A stretch of 64,000 nucleotides of DNA from Pimelobacter simplex (GCA_016803235.1 JADCLI010000012.1:1-64000); one strand, 5' to 3'. Counted from the stretch's first letter, positions 39,127-48,627 are shown. The notes: generated by a model from the letters alone, not told the origin. Numbers and translations: made by a program.

Positions 39127-40704
39127 CTCGACGCCCCGCCGGAAGGCGGTGTACGACGCCAGCTCGGTGCGCAGCGGCTGCACCACGTCGCTCTCGAGGA
39201 CCTCGTGCACGACGCCCCGCAGACGCTCGTCGGCCTGGTCGGCACGCTGCCGGGCCAGGCCGCGGACCAGGAGCCGGCCCACGACCGCGAGCAACAGGCC
39301 GAGCACCAGGCCGCCGACACCGAGCACCGCGGGCAGCGGGAGGCCCGCGACCTGGGGCAGGTCACCGGTGCTGCCCTGGGCCGCCGCGACGCCCCACCAG
39401 GCGAACCCGCCGACGGCGGCGAGCAGGAGCAGCCAGTGGAGCAGGCGGACCAGGGTCACCCACGCGGGCAGCCGGCCGCCGAGCTCGACGCCCTGCAGGC
39501 GCGCCTCGAGCCGGTCGCCGGTGGCCCCGAGCCGGGACGCCACCGCGTCGCGGACCCGCGGCGACCAGGCGGGCCCGACACCCTCGGACGCCTCGTCGGC
39601 CAGGGCACGGATGGTCGTGTCGACGGCGGCCCTGTCGAGCGGTGCGACCGCGGGCTCGCCGACGGGGGCCTCGTCGTCACCGCGACCGAGGAGCGCCAGC
39701 GGCGGCCAGGTCACCGCGCCTCGCGCCCGCTCGCCGATGGTGCGCTCGATGCCCTCGACGACCGCGGAGACGCCGGCGGCGTCGGCGATGCGGTCCTCGA
39801 CCTCCTCGACCCGGCGGGCGGGGAGCTCGCGGGCGGGCGTGGTGCCGCCGGCCTGCTCGAGGCGGCCGGCAGCGGCCGCGATGTCGGCCTCGACCCGCAG
39901 GGTGGTGCTGCGCTTGTCTCGCACCCGGCGCAGGATCTCGGCGCGCAGCTCGGCCATGCCGATGCCCTCGCGGGCCGAGATCGGCAGCACCTGGACGTCG
40001 GGCAGCCCGTCCTCGGCGAGCAGCCGCCTGACGTCGTCGACCATCGCCTGGCGCCGCTCGAGCGGCACCGTGTCGATGTGGTTGAGCGCGACCAGCATGA
40101 CGTCCTGGTGGGTGCTCATCGGCTTGAAGTAGCGGTCGTGGACGGCGGCGTCGGCGTACTTCTGGGGGTCGAGGATCCACACCATCAGGTCGGCGACGGC
40201 CACCAGCCGGTCGACCTCGAGGTGGTGGGCGACCTCGGTGGAGTCGTGGTCGGGCAGGTCGAGGAGGACGACGCCGTCGAGCTCGGACTCCGAGGGGGTG
40301 TCGAGCATCGAGTCGCGCATCGTCTGGTGGCGCGGCGGGATGCCGAGCCAGTCCAGCAGCTCGCCGGCGCCCTGGCTCCCCCACACCACGGCGGTCGCCC
40401 ACGACGTCGTGGGCCGGCGGATGCCGACCGAGGAGAGCTCCAGGCCGGTCAGGGCGTTGTACGTCGAGGACTTGCCCGAGCCGGTCGCACCGGCGATGGC
40501 GACGACCGTGTGGCGCGCCGAGAGGCGCAGCCGGCCGGTGGACTTGTCCACGGCGGCGGCGACCTCGTCGAGCAGCGCGTCGGCGACCCGGCCGCGGGCG
40601 GCCTCGACCGCCGCGCCGAGCCCGTCGACGCGCGACGCGATCGGCGTCCCCCGGGTCGCGAGGTCCCCCGGGATCCGGTCGTCGTCAGCCAGCGGTGCAG
40701 TCAC
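39112..40704 (-). CDS. Dynamin-like GTPase, partner 2 (DynB/IniC-like layout)
   Basis: 530-residue large GTPase. The P-loop is IAGATGSGKSSTYNALTG, VVLLDLPDHDS is the switch II region, and LVALNHIDTVP is the NKxD-equivalent. Two membrane helices lie at about residues 420-475 (LVRLLHWLLLLAAVGGFAWWG and LPAVLGVGGLVLGLLLAVVG), then a short basic tail. GTG start overlaps the upstream GTPase stop by four bases. The C-terminus is encoded by the repeat tail. Pairs of such GTPases remodel membranes in Bacillus, Streptomyces (DynA/DynB) and mycobacteria (IniA/IniC). Confidence 0.85.
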   Translation of the reverse strand: MTAPLADDDRIPGDLATRGTPIASRVDGLGAAVEAARGRVADALLDEVAAAVDKSTGRLRLSARHTVVAIAGATGSGKSSTYNALTGLELSSVGIRRPTTSWATAVVWGSQGAGELLDWLGIPPRHQTMRDSMLDTPSESELDGVVLLDLPDHDSTEVAHHLEVDRLVAVADLMVWILDPQKYADAAVHDRYFKPMSTHQDVMLVALNHIDTVPLERRQAMVDDVRRLLAEDGLPDVQVLPISAREGIGMAELRAEILRRVRDKRSTTLRVEADIAAAAGRLEQAGGTTPARELPARRVEEVEDRIADAAGVSAVVEGIERTIGERARGAVTWPPLALLGRGDDEAPVGEPAVAPLDRAAVDTTIRALADEASEGVGPAWSPRVRDAVASRLGATGDRLEARLQGVELGGRLPAWVTLVRLLHWLLLLAAVGGFAWWGVAAAQGSTGDLPQVAGLPLPAVLGVGGLVLGLLLAVVGRLLVRGLARQRADQADERLRGVVHEVLESDVVQPLRTELASYTAFRRGVEAARG

Positions 40705-42440
40705 AGGTGTCCACCCGTCCCCTTCTTCGCAGCGGCGAACCGCAGGTCGTCCACTCGTCGCGCCGCCTGGCGCAGCTGGTCCGGCGCGTCGGGCTTGAGC
40801 TCCCACTGGGCCGCCGGCGCCAGGTAGCGGGCGCGCTCGGCACCCATCAGCGTCGTGAGCCGGCGCGCCAGCGTGCCCCGGGCCTGGTCGACCACGCGGG
40901 CAGCACCGGCCTCCCCGATGGTGCTCTCCAGCAGGGTCCGGCCCAGCCGGACCGATTCGGCGGCAGGACCGTGGGCGTCGGGGCCCGCGAGCGCGACGAC
41001 GCCGAGGGTGACCGCGAGACCGCGGGCACCGAGAGCGAGGAAGCGGGCGCTGTGGCGCGCGTCGCCGGCCTCGTGCTTGACCAGCTCCTGGAGCTCGTCG
41101 TGCCAGGCCCGGATCTCCTGCTCGGCCCGCGAGCGCAGCCCGCGGCCGGCCCGGGCCAGGTCGTCGGTCGTCGACTTGAGCAGCGCGTCGCCGTAGGGCC
41201 GCTCGCGCCATGCCGCGGCCGCGGTCGCCGCCGCGCGCTCGGCGTGGTCGGCGACGAGGGCCTCGAGGCCCATCTCGATCGCGACGCCCACGCGCTCGGC
41301 CTGCTGCGGCTTGCCCTTGATCGCGTTGACGAGCCGCTCGCGCACGAAGCCGACCTTGGCCTCCAGGGTGCGGGTCAGCTCGCCGCTGCCCACGAACTCC
41401 TGCCAGCGGGCCAGCAGGTCGCCGCGCAGCAGGGTGCCGTCGCCGCCGGCGGACAGCAGCGCGGCCTGCGCCTCGTCGTACACCTGGTCGGCGATGGTGA
41501 GCAGCTCACCCACCGCGTCGACCTGGAGCGCCACGGCGTCGGCGATCGGGAACGCCTTGCGGGTCACGGTGCGCACCGCTCCGGCGACGGTCTGGTTGAC
41601 GACGTCGCGCTTGGCGGCGGCGTCGGAGGCGAGCGCGGCGAGCCAGCCGTTGATCTCGGCGCCGTACGACGCCGGCAGCAGCCCTTCCTCGCTCACCTCG
41701 CCCTGGGGTACGGCGAACAGCGGGCTGTCCTTGAGGCCGCGGGCCGCCATCATCCGGGCGAGGTGGACCGAGACGGTCGCGACGTCGTCGGCCGAGGTGC
41801 GGCTCAGCACGAGCGCGACGGCGGTGTTGCGGTCGACCGCGTTCTTGAGGTGGTCCCACGGGACCTGGTCGGAGTAGCGCGCCGCGGAGGTGACGAACAG
41901 CCACAGGTCGGCGGCGGCGAGGAGCTGGGCGGCCAGCTCGCGGTTGCGCTCGTCGACGGAGTCGACGTCGGGGGCGTCGAGGATCGCCAGTCCGCGGGGC
42001 ACCGCGGTGCTGGGCACCAGCTGGATCGCGAACTGGTCGTTGGTGGGCTGGCTGACCCGGGCCAGCTCGGGCAGCAGCCGGTCGGCGCCGAACCAGCGGC
42101 CGTCCTCGGGGTGGTGGACCAGGACGGGCGACCGGGTCGTGGGCCGCAGCAGGCCGGGGATGGTGACCCGGCTGCCGACGAGGGTGTTGACGAGGGTGGA
42201 CTTGCCGGCGCCGGTCGAGCCGCCGACGACGACGAGCAGCGGCGCGTCGATCTCGGTCAGCCGCGGGATGATGTAGTCCTCGAGCTGCTCGATGATGTGC
42301 TCGCGGCCCACGCGCAGCGCGTCGACACCGGGCAGGTCGAGCGGCAGTGGGGCGTTGAGGAGGGATCCGTGCAGCCGGACCACCTCGGTCAGCATCCTGC
42401 CGCCGAGGAAGGTGTCGTCGAGATCGGCGCTGAGGGTCAT
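40701..42440 (-). CDS. Dynamin-like GTPase, partner 1 (IniA/DynA-like layout)
   Basis: 579-residue GTPase. The P-loop is LVVVGGSTGAGKSTLVNTLVG, LAILDAPDVDSVD is switch II, and LVLSRTSADD is the NKxD region. It has a long helical stalk and hydrophobic segment near residues 470-490 (LGARGLAVTLGVVALAG). It is translationally coupled at both ends (PrsW stop/ATG at 42437-42440; GTPase 2 at 40701-40704), making it the middle gene of a three-gene unit. Membrane fission/fusion or stress repair is the family role. Confidence 0.85.
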   Translation of the reverse strand: MTLSADLDDTFLGGRMLTEVVRLHGSLLNAPLPLDLPGVDALRVGREHIIEQLEDYIIPRLTEIDAPLLVVVGGSTGAGKSTLVNTLVGSRVTIPGLLRPTTRSPVLVHHPEDGRWFGADRLLPELARVSQPTNDQFAIQLVPSTAVPRGLAILDAPDVDSVDERNRELAAQLLAAADLWLFVTSAARYSDQVPWDHLKNAVDRNTAVALVLSRTSADDVATVSVHLARMMAARGLKDSPLFAVPQGEVSEEGLLPASYGAEINGWLAALASDAAAKRDVVNQTVAGAVRTVTRKAFPIADAVALQVDAVGELLTIADQVYDEAQAALLSAGGDGTLLRGDLLARWQEFVGSGELTRTLEAKVGFVRERLVNAIKGKPQQAERVGVAIEMGLEALVADHAERAAATAAAAWRERPYGDALLKSTTDDLARAGRGLRSRAEQEIRAWHDELQELVKHEAGDARHSARFLALGARGLAVTLGVVALAGPDAHGPAAESVRLGRTLLESTIGEAGAARVVDQARGTLARRLTTLMGAERARYLAPAAQWELKPDAPDQLRQAARRVDDLRFAAAKKGTGGHL

Positions 42441-43558
42441 CGCTGGGGTACCACCTGTCCGGGGAATGCGATCCGCGGTCGGGCCACCTGGATCCGACCG
42501 AGGAAGTCCTGTCCGCGCACCTGCCAGTCGGCCGGCGCGGTCCCACGCAACAGCCGGTGGTGCAGGAAGCCGAGCTCGATCGCGGCCTGCTGGTAGTCGC
42601 GCATCGCCTGCTCGGCATCGGGCCCGCCGGCCCGACGGGCGTAGCGGCGGGCCTCGCGGCGGGCCCGCAGGTCGACGACCCAGCCGATGTCGGTCGCCGG
42701 CAGCAGGCCGCGCTGGGCGGCGTCGGTGAGCGCGACGCGCAGCAGGTGCGCCTCTGTCTCGCGGGCCCACCACGCCAGCGCGATCATGCCGATGAACGCC
42801 GGGGCCATGATCACGACGTACACGATCGCGAAGCTGCCGAACCCGAAGACCGTGGAGCCGTTCCAGGCGGCGTGCGCGAGGACCGCCAGCAGGTAGCCGC
42901 CTGCCGGCGCCAGCCAGCGCAGCGCCGGGGTGCGCGTGGAGACGGCGAGCCCGACGCCGAGGCCGGTGAAGGCCGTGAAGAGAGGGTGCGCGAACGGGCT
43001 GAAGATGCAGCGCACCACGAAGGTGCCGGTGACCGCCTCGATGCCGCCCGGCCCCATCCCGTCGGTGCCGTTCCAGGCGGCCGCGAGGTAGAGGATGTTC
43101 TCGGTGAAGGCGAAGCCCACGCCGACCATGCCTGCGTACACGATGCCGTCGAGGATGCCGTCGACCTCCGCCCGGCGCCACCACAGCAGCAGCACCAGGA
43201 ACAGGCCCTTGCTGGCCTCCTCGACCACCGGGGCGGCGACGGCCAGCGAGAAGGTGTCGGTGAACCCGACCAGCAGGCCGCCGAGCCCCTGGACGACGAT
43301 CGCGGCCATGGTCGCCACGAAGGCACCCCAGCCGAGCCCGCCGAGCAGCAGCATCCGCGGCTCGGGCTCGTAGCGGTCCAGCCAGAGGTACGCCGCCAGC
43401 ACCGGCCCGACCGGCAGTGCGGCGAGTCCGGTCGCGAGCAGCGTGATCGCCGGCGCTCCCGCGAGCGCGAGCACGAGGAGGGTGAGCAGCGCGCCGAGCA
43501 CCACCGCCACGGTCACGACGACCGTGAAGGCAAGGCTGTTGCGGCGGGCGGCGGGCAT
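42437..43558 (-). CDS. PrsW family intramembrane metalloprotease
   Basis: 373-residue integral membrane protease with about eight helices. The PrsW motifs are EEASKGLF (paired glutamates), AFTEN (EN), FAHPLFTAF and AHAAWNGS. In Bacillus PrsW cleaves an anti-sigma factor in response to envelope stress. Here it is the first gene of the operon with two dynamin-like GTPases. TAGGGT (complement of 43565-43570) sits six bases before the ATG, so the operon message begins at the start codon. Confidence 0.9.
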   Translation of the reverse strand: MPAARRNSLAFTVVVTVAVVLGALLTLLVLALAGAPAITLLATGLAALPVGPVLAAYLWLDRYEPEPRMLLLGGLGWGAFVATMAAIVVQGLGGLLVGFTDTFSLAVAAPVVEEASKGLFLVLLLWWRRAEVDGILDGIVYAGMVGVGFAFTENILYLAAAWNGTDGMGPGGIEAVTGTFVVRCIFSPFAHPLFTAFTGLGVGLAVSTRTPALRWLAPAGGYLLAVLAHAAWNGSTVFGFGSFAIVYVVIMAPAFIGMIALAWWARETEAHLLRVALTDAAQRGLLPATDIGWVVDLRARREARRYARRAGGPDAEQAMRDYQQAAIELGFLHHRLLRGTAPADWQVRGQDFLGRIQVARPRIAFPGQVVPQR

Positions 43559-43617
43559 GGGGGAACCCTATCCGGAGCGGTCCCTGCGCCCCCGATCGCC
43601 GGTGGGGTGAGCGAGCG

Positions 43618-43631
43618 TACATTGAGGGGTG
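43618..43631 (+). promoter_or_regulatory. -10 box of leaderless aminopeptidase P
   Basis: TACATT at 43618-43623 is seven bases from the GTG at 43631 and decides that start over downstream candidates. Confidence 0.5.
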
Positions 43632-45061
43632 TGAGTGCGGACACCCCCAACGACACCCCCCAGAACGCCCCCAAGACCGAGCAGCACGACCCGGCCGTCC
43701 CGGAGGCGTACGCCGCCTTCATGCGGACCGGCTGGGACGAGCGTGACGACGACGTCGCCCGTCACCCGGTCGCCGATCTCGCCGCCGCGCGCCGGTCCCG
43801 CCTGGCCGAGGCCTTCCCCGGGGAGCGGCTGGTGCTGCCCGGCGGCGGCTACAAGGTGCGCGCGTACGACACCGACTACCGGTTCCGCGCCGACACCGCG
43901 CACGCCTACTACTCCGGCAACCACACCTCCGACGCGGTGCTGGTCGTGGAGCCCGACGGCTCGTCGGTGCTCTACGCGCGGCCGCGGTCGGGGCGCGACA
44001 GCGACGAGTTCTTCCGCGACCGGCAGTACGGCGCCCTGTGGGCCGGCAAGCGCCCCTCGGCGGGCGAGCTGGAGGCCGCGCTCGGCCTGACCGTCAAGCA
44101 CGTCGACCAGCTCGAGGCCGACCTCGCCAAGGGCGCGAAGACCCGCGTGCACCGCGGGATCTCGGCGCAGGTCGACGGCCTGGTCGCCGGCGACGAGGGC
44201 CGCGACGCCGAGCTGGCCCGGGTCGCGTCCGAGATGCGCCTGGTCAAGGACGCGTGGGAGGTCGCCGAGCTGCAGGCCGCCGTCGACGCGACCACGCTCG
44301 GCTTCGAGGACTGCGTGCGGGAGTGGGACCGGGTGATCGAGCACGGCGAGCGCTGGCTCGAGGGCACCTTCTTCCGCCGCGCGCGCACGATGGGCAACGA
44401 CCTCGGCTACGACTCGATCGTCGCCAACGGCTCCCACGCCACGACGCTGCACTGGATCGAGAACTCCGGTGCCGTCGTACCCGGGCAGCTGATCCTGCTC
44501 GACATGGGCGTCGAGGGCGCGAACCTCTACACCGCCGACGTGACCCGCACCCTGCCGGTCGACGGCACCTTCTCGCCACTGCAGCGCGACCTCTACTCGC
44601 TGGTGCTGCGCTCGCAGGAGGCCGCTCTCGCCGCGCTGCGCCCCGGTGAGCGCTTCCTCGCCGGCCACGACGCCGCGATGGACGTGCTCGCCCACGGGCT
44701 CGACGACCTCGGCCTGCTGCCGGTCAGCGTCGACGAGGCCCTCTCCCCCGACTCGCGGGTCTACGCCCGCTGGACCCTGCACGGCGTCAGCCACATGCTC
44801 GGCATGGACGTCCACGACTGCGGTCACGCCGCGCCGGAGGCCTACCGCGAGGCCGAGCTCGTCGAGGGCATGGTCCTGACCGTCGAGCCCGGCCTCTACT
44901 TCCAGGCCGACGACCTCCTCGTCCCCGAGGAGCTGCGCGGCATCGGCATCCGGATCGAGGACGACGTCGTCGTCACGGCCGGCGGCGTCGAGAACCTCTC
45001 GGCCGCCCTCCCCCGCACCCCGGACGCCATCGAGGAGTGGATGGCCACCCTGCGCGGGTGA
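43631..45061 (+). CDS. pepP: Aminopeptidase P family protein (Xaa-Pro)
   Basis: 476-residue M24 metallopeptidase removing the residue before proline. The N-terminal creatinase domain (VLPGGGYKVRAYDTDYRFRADTAHAYYSGNHT) is followed by the pita-bread domain with metal ligands in LLDMGVEGANLYTADVTRTL, HGVSHMLGMDVHDCG and LTVEPGLYF...IRIEDDVVV. A disordered, charged N-terminus of about 40 residues precedes the fold. It lies just before uspA, whose CRP-like box begins one base after the pepP stop. Confidence 0.93.
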   Translation: MSADTPNDTPQNAPKTEQHDPAVPEAYAAFMRTGWDERDDDVARHPVADLAAARRSRLAEAFPGERLVLPGGGYKVRAYDTDYRFRADTAHAYYSGNHTSDAVLVVEPDGSSVLYARPRSGRDSDEFFRDRQYGALWAGKRPSAGELEAALGLTVKHVDQLEADLAKGAKTRVHRGISAQVDGLVAGDEGRDAELARVASEMRLVKDAWEVAELQAAVDATTLGFEDCVREWDRVIEHGERWLEGTFFRRARTMGNDLGYDSIVANGSHATTLHWIENSGAVVPGQLILLDMGVEGANLYTADVTRTLPVDGTFSPLQRDLYSLVLRSQEAALAALRPGERFLAGHDAAMDVLAHGLDDLGLLPVSVDEALSPDSRVYARWTLHGVSHMLGMDVHDCGHAAPEAYREAELVEGMVLTVEPGLYFQADDLLVPEELRGIGIRIEDDVVVTAGGVENLSAALPRTPDAIEEWMATLRG

Positions 45062-45084
45062 TGTGACCCCGGTCACGCTACGTT
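45062..45084 (+). promoter_or_regulatory. CRP/GlxR-like box and -10 of the uspA gene
   Basis: TGTGA-N6-TCACG at 45062-45077 (central arms GTGACC/GGTCAC) with TACGTT at 45079-45084. Order and spacing closely match the site upstream of the SGNH gene at 8591, including the following CGTTTC. Confidence 0.5.
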
Positions 45085-45113
45085 TCTGGTCCTAGCAACG
45101 ACAGGAGAGAGCG

Positions 45114-45554
45114 ATGGCGGACAAGACGATCGTGACCGGCGTGGACGGCAGCGACACCGCGCTGGCGGCCGCCGAGCGGGCAGCCGTGCTCGCCGGCGCC
45201 CTCGGCGCCCGGCTGCACGTGGTGTCGGCGTACGGGAAGTTCGAGCAGGAGACGGTCAAGATCGGCAGCGACACGATGTTCCTCAGCTCCGAGAAGGATG
45301 CCGAGGACGTCGCCGCCAAGATCACGACGACCCTGCGGGCGGCGTACCCGGACGTCGAGATGACCAGCGGCGCGGCCGAGGGCAAGCCCGGCGAGGCGCT
45401 GGTCGCGACGGCGGAGGCGCTCGGTGCGGACCTGATCGTGGTCGGCAACAAGCGGGTCCAGGGCATCGCCGGCCGGGTGCTCGGCAGCATCGCGCGCGAC
45501 GTCGCGGCGCACGCGTCGTGCGACGTGTACGTCGCGCACACGCACCAGAAGTAG
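45114..45554 (+). CDS. Universal stress protein UspA family
   Basis: 146-residue single-domain UspA fold: TIVTGVDGSDTALAAAERAAVLAGALGARL, with the ATP-binding-like DLIVVGNKRVQGIAGRVLGSIARDVAAHASCDVYVA. GVDGSDTA carries the G-x2-G-x9-G(S/T)-like region. Soluble, with no partners in an operon. GACAGGAGAGAGCG precedes the ATG. A CRP-like site upstream suggests control by cAMP or a related regulator. Confidence 0.92.
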   Translation: MADKTIVTGVDGSDTALAAAERAAVLAGALGARLHVVSAYGKFEQETVKIGSDTMFLSSEKDAEDVAAKITTTLRAAYPDVEMTSGAAEGKPGEALVATAEALGADLIVVGNKRVQGIAGRVLGSIARDVAAHASCDVYVAHTHQK

Positions 45555-45622
45555 TCGGTCTCCGACGCCCCGGGGTCGCCTGCGACTTCCGAGTAACCCC
45601 GGGGCGGGTCGAGACTGGGGCC

Positions 45623-47005
45623 GTGCCCTCGAAGACCGCCACTGCCTCGTCGTACTCCATCACGATGCGCCTGCACACCACCGTCGACCACGGTGTCGTG
45701 GGCGAGGTCGCCACAGCGATCGCCGAAGCGGGCGGGATGGTGACCGCGATCGACGTCGCCGACTCGAGCGCGCACCGCCTCACCGTCGACGTCACCTGCT
45801 CGGCCGCCGACGCCGAGCACGCTGCCGAGCTCCAGGCCGCCGTCGCGGCGGTCGAGGGCGTCGAGGTGCACAAGGTCTCCGACCGGACCTTCCTGATCCA
45901 CCTCGGCGGCAAGATCGAGGTCGCCTCGAAGGTGCCGCTGCGCACCCGCGACGACATGTCCCTGGCCTACACGCCCGGCGTGGGCCGGGTGTCGATGGCG
46001 ATCCACGAGAACCCCGAGGACGTGCGCCGCCTCACCATCAAGGGCAACGCCGTCGCCGTCGTCACCGACGGCTCGGCCGTGCTCGGCCTCGGCAACATCG
46101 GGCCCGGCGCCGCGCTGCCGGTCATGGAGGGCAAGGCGGCGCTGTTCAAGCGCTTCGGCGAGATCGACGCCTGGCCGATCTGCCTCGACACCCAGGACAC
46201 CGACGAGATCGTGCGCGCGGTCGAGCTGATCGCGCCCGGCTTCGGCGGCATCAACCTCGAGGACATCGCGGCCCCGCGCTGCTTCGAGATCGAGGCCCGG
46301 CTGCGCGAACGGCTGGACATCCCCGTCTTCCACGACGACCAGCACGGCACCGCGATCGTCGTGCTCGCCGCGCTCACCAACGCGCTGCGCGTGGTGAAGA
46401 AGGACATCGACACGGCGCGGGTCGTCGTCTCCGGCGGCGGCGCCGCCGGCACCGCGATCGTCAAGCTGCTGCTCGCGGCCGGCGTGAACGACGTCGTCGT
46501 GGTCGACCGCCACGGCGCACTGGTGGCCGGCGACGCCGGACTGTCGCAGGCCCATCAGGAGCTGGCGTCGCTGACGAACCGGGAGAGGCGGACCGGCGGC
46601 CTGCAGGACGTCCTCGTGGGCGCCGACGTCTTCATCGGCGTCAGCGCCCCGGGCATCCTCAAGCCCGAGTGGATCCAGACGATGGCGGCCGACCCCGTGG
46701 TCTTCGCCCTCGCGAACCCCGACCCCGAGGTCGACCCGGCCGCGGCCGCACGGTTCGCGGCGGTCGTGGCGTCGGGCCGCTCCGACTTCCCCAACCAGAT
46801 CAACAACGTGCTCGCGTTCCCCGGGGTCTTCCGGGGCCTCCTCGACGCCCGGGCGTCGGAGGTGACGATGGAGATGATGCTGCGGGCCGCGGCGGCGATC
46901 GCCCACGTCGTGCGCGACGAGGAGCTGAACGCGTCGTTCATCATGCCCTCGGTGTTCCACCCCGAGGTGCACCACGCGGTGGCCGCGGCGATCGCCGGGC
47001 ACTGA
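45623..47005 (+). CDS. NAD-dependent malic enzyme with N-terminal ACT domain
   Basis: 460-residue oxidoreductase turning malate into pyruvate plus CO2. An ACT-like domain covers about residues 10-85 ([34 protein letters not shown]). The malic core follows: [51 protein letters not shown], and the NAD-binding [17 protein letters not shown]. The GTG start lies after a weak -10. The ACT domain implies allosteric control by an amino acid; its ligand is unknown. Confidence 0.93.
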   Translation: MPSKTATASSYSITMRLHTTVDHGVVGEVATAIAEAGGMVTAIDVADSSAHRLTVDVTCSAADAEHAAELQAAVAAVEGVEVHKVSDRTFLIHLGGKIEVASKVPLRTRDDMSLAYTPGVGRVSMAIHENPEDVRRLTIKGNAVAVVTDGSAVLGLGNIGPGAALPVMEGKAALFKRFGEIDAWPICLDTQDTDEIVRAVELIAPGFGGINLEDIAAPRCFEIEARLRERLDIPVFHDDQHGTAIVVLAALTNALRVVKKDIDTARVVVSGGGAAGTAIVKLLLAAGVNDVVVVDRHGALVAGDAGLSQAHQELASLTNRERRTGGLQDVLVGADVFIGVSAPGILKPEWIQTMAADPVVFALANPDPEVDPAAAARFAAVVASGRSDFPNQINNVLAFPGVFRGLLDARASEVTMEMMLRAAAAIAHVVRDEELNASFIMPSVFHPEVHHAVAAAIAGH

Positions 47006-47045
47006 GCCCGAGGAACCTGCGCGGGCGCCCGACCGTCGTAGGGAC

Positions 47046-47672
47046 ATGGTGGTCAGGCACGCCCCCCTCGTCGCTGTCGCGAGCACGACGCTCGCCCTCC
47101 TCGCGGGATGCGGCGAGGACGCCGAGCCGCGGCGCGCCGTGGGGCCGGACGAGCTGACCTCCCACGACGGCGTCCCCTGCCCCGAGCGCCTGCCCACGGG
47201 CGAGGATCCGGGCGGCCACGGGTTCGGGACCGACGAGCCCGCCGCCACCGCGCCCTCGCTCCCGGCGCCGGACCGGGCGTGGGTCTGCCGCTACACCGCC
47301 ACCGACGCGGGGCCGGGGCCGGGTGGCGACGGAGTGACCTTCCGCTGGGAGCGCGACGCGCAGCCGGCGCCGGTCGATGCTGCCCAGCTGGCGGCGCTCA
47401 GCGAGCCGCTGGGCGCCCTGCGGCCGGCCGAGCAGTCGATGATGTGCACCTCCGACCTCGGTCCGCGGTGGCTGCTCGCGCTGGACCGCGGAGGCGACCT
47501 GACCGGTGTCGTGGTCGACGACTACGGCTGCCGTGCCGTGCGGCTGACCGACGACCCGTTCGCGACCGCCCCCGGAGACCGCGGCGCGGGCGGGGACGGC
47601 ACGGTCGCCGGCGTCCTGAGCGCTCCACCCGAGCTGCTCGCCGGGATCAAGGCCGCCGCAGCCCGGGACTGA
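47046..47672 (+). CDS. Hypothetical lipoprotein
   Basis: 208 residues with a lipobox LLAGC (Cys22). The mature part has several cysteines (PCPERLP, WVCRYTA, MMCTSDL, DYGCRAV), suggesting disulfides, and hydrophilic beta segments. It is not recognised as a named family; members of this general shape are common in Actinobacteria. Convergent with the DUF4396 unit; the stops are separated by six bases. Confidence 0.65.
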   Translation: MVVRHAPLVAVASTTLALLAGCGEDAEPRRAVGPDELTSHDGVPCPERLPTGEDPGGHGFGTDEPAATAPSLPAPDRAWVCRYTATDAGPGPGGDGVTFRWERDAQPAPVDAAQLAALSEPLGALRPAEQSMMCTSDLGPRWLLALDRGGDLTGVVVDDYGCRAVRLTDDPFATAPGDRGAGGDGTVAGVLSAPPELLAGIKAAAARD

Positions 47673-47678
47673 GCGCGG

Positions 47679-47819
47679 TCAGCGCACCTGCACGACGGCG
47701 GGTCGGCCCATCCCGTGGCCCGGCGCGTCGTCGTCCTTCTCCAGCTCGGCGGCGGCCGAGACCACCAGGCCGCCGAGCAGGAAGCCGATCACGCCGGCGG
47801 CGAGGGTGTTGACGTTCAT
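47679..47819 (-). CDS. Small membrane peptide with GHGM motif
   Basis: 46 residues, one membrane helix (about residues 5-24: TLAAGVIGFLLGGLVVSAAA) followed by an acidic stretch EKDDD and GHGMGR. The ATG overlaps the DUF4396 stop by four bases (47816-47819), so it is expressed with that gene. The histidine/methionine pair could be a soft-metal ligand site. The short length explains its absence from most automated calls. Function unknown. Confidence 0.7.
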   Translation of the reverse strand: MNVNTLAAGVIGFLLGGLVVSAAAELEKDDDAPGHGMGRPAVVQVR

Positions 47820-48355
47820 GCGTGGTGCTCCGATCCGTGCGGGTGGTGGTCGTGACCGTGGTGCTCGTGCTCACCGTGGTCACCGTGCTCTCCGTGCTCT
47901 CCGTGCGCGCCGTGCTCTCCGTGCGCGCCGTGGTGGAGGGCGTGCCCCTTGCCCCGGTCGATGAGGTAGCGGTTGACGGGGAAGGCGGCGACGAAGGCCG
48001 CGGTGAGGGCGATCATCATCCCGAGCCAGAAGACCGGGTTGACCAGTCCGGCGTCCATCGCGCCGGGGATCGCGGCCATCACCGCGTTGTCCACGACCTC
48101 CATGACGATGATGGAGAGGGTGTCGGCGGCCAGGACCAGCTTGAGGGCCCGACCCAGGCTCATGCCCGCTCCGACGAGCGGCAGCGACGACAGCGCGTAG
48201 CCGAACACGAAGGCGAGGGAGATCGCGAGGGCCATGGTCTGCACCGTCGACAGCCCGATCGCCGTGCCGATCATCAGGCCGGCGATCTCACCGATCGCGC
48301 AACCGGTCAGGCAGTGCAGGGTCGCGCTTGCGGCGATGGCGTTGCGGGCGTTCAT
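47816..48355 (-). CDS. DUF4396 membrane protein with histidine-rich tail
   Basis: 179 residues, about four membrane helices with LHCLTGCAIGEIAGLMIG near the N-terminus (a Cys pair with the family CxxGE region). A long C-terminal tail of HGEHG/HGAHG-type repeats (about residues 138-179) is rich in histidine. The tail and the CsoR-type operator 33 bases upstream suggest copper or another soft metal; the role (transport, buffering or sensing) is unproven. GAGGAG precedes the ATG. Confidence 0.75.
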   Translation of the reverse strand: MNARNAIAASATLHCLTGCAIGEIAGLMIGTAIGLSTVQTMALAISLAFVFGYALSSLPLVGAGMSLGRALKLVLAADTLSIIVMEVVDNAVMAAIPGAMDAGLVNPVFWLGMMIALTAAFVAAFPVNRYLIDRGKGHALHHGAHGEHGAHGEHGEHGDHGEHEHHGHDHHPHGSEHHA

Positions 48356-48387
48356 GGCTGCTCCTCGGTCGGCATGCCGAGGGAACG

Positions 48388-48404
48388 ATACCCCATAGGG
48401 GTAT
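48388..48404 (-). promoter_or_regulatory. CsoR-type operator
   Basis: ATACCCCATAGGGGTAT (48388-48404) is a palindrome with 7-bp arms and ATA in the centre, matching the G-tract inverted repeats bound by CsoR-like copper repressors. It lies in the promoter region of the DUF4396 gene and overlaps likely -10 sequences. Confidence 0.7.
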
Positions 48405-48627
48405 ATTCCGGAATACCTCGGACGCCGGTGGCCAGGCGGACGCCCGCGCGCTGGCTGGTGTGGCCCGGGGTGATCTGGAGGGTCGCCGAGCCCGCGTGAT
48501 CCTGCGGACGTCTTTGTCCTTGGTGTGACCTGCCATGCCGCCTCCCGAGCCGCGTCGCGATGGCTCGACGGTGCCGCAGAGGGCCGACACATTCCAGCCC
48601 GAGCGGCGGGCGATACGCTCGGAGCCT

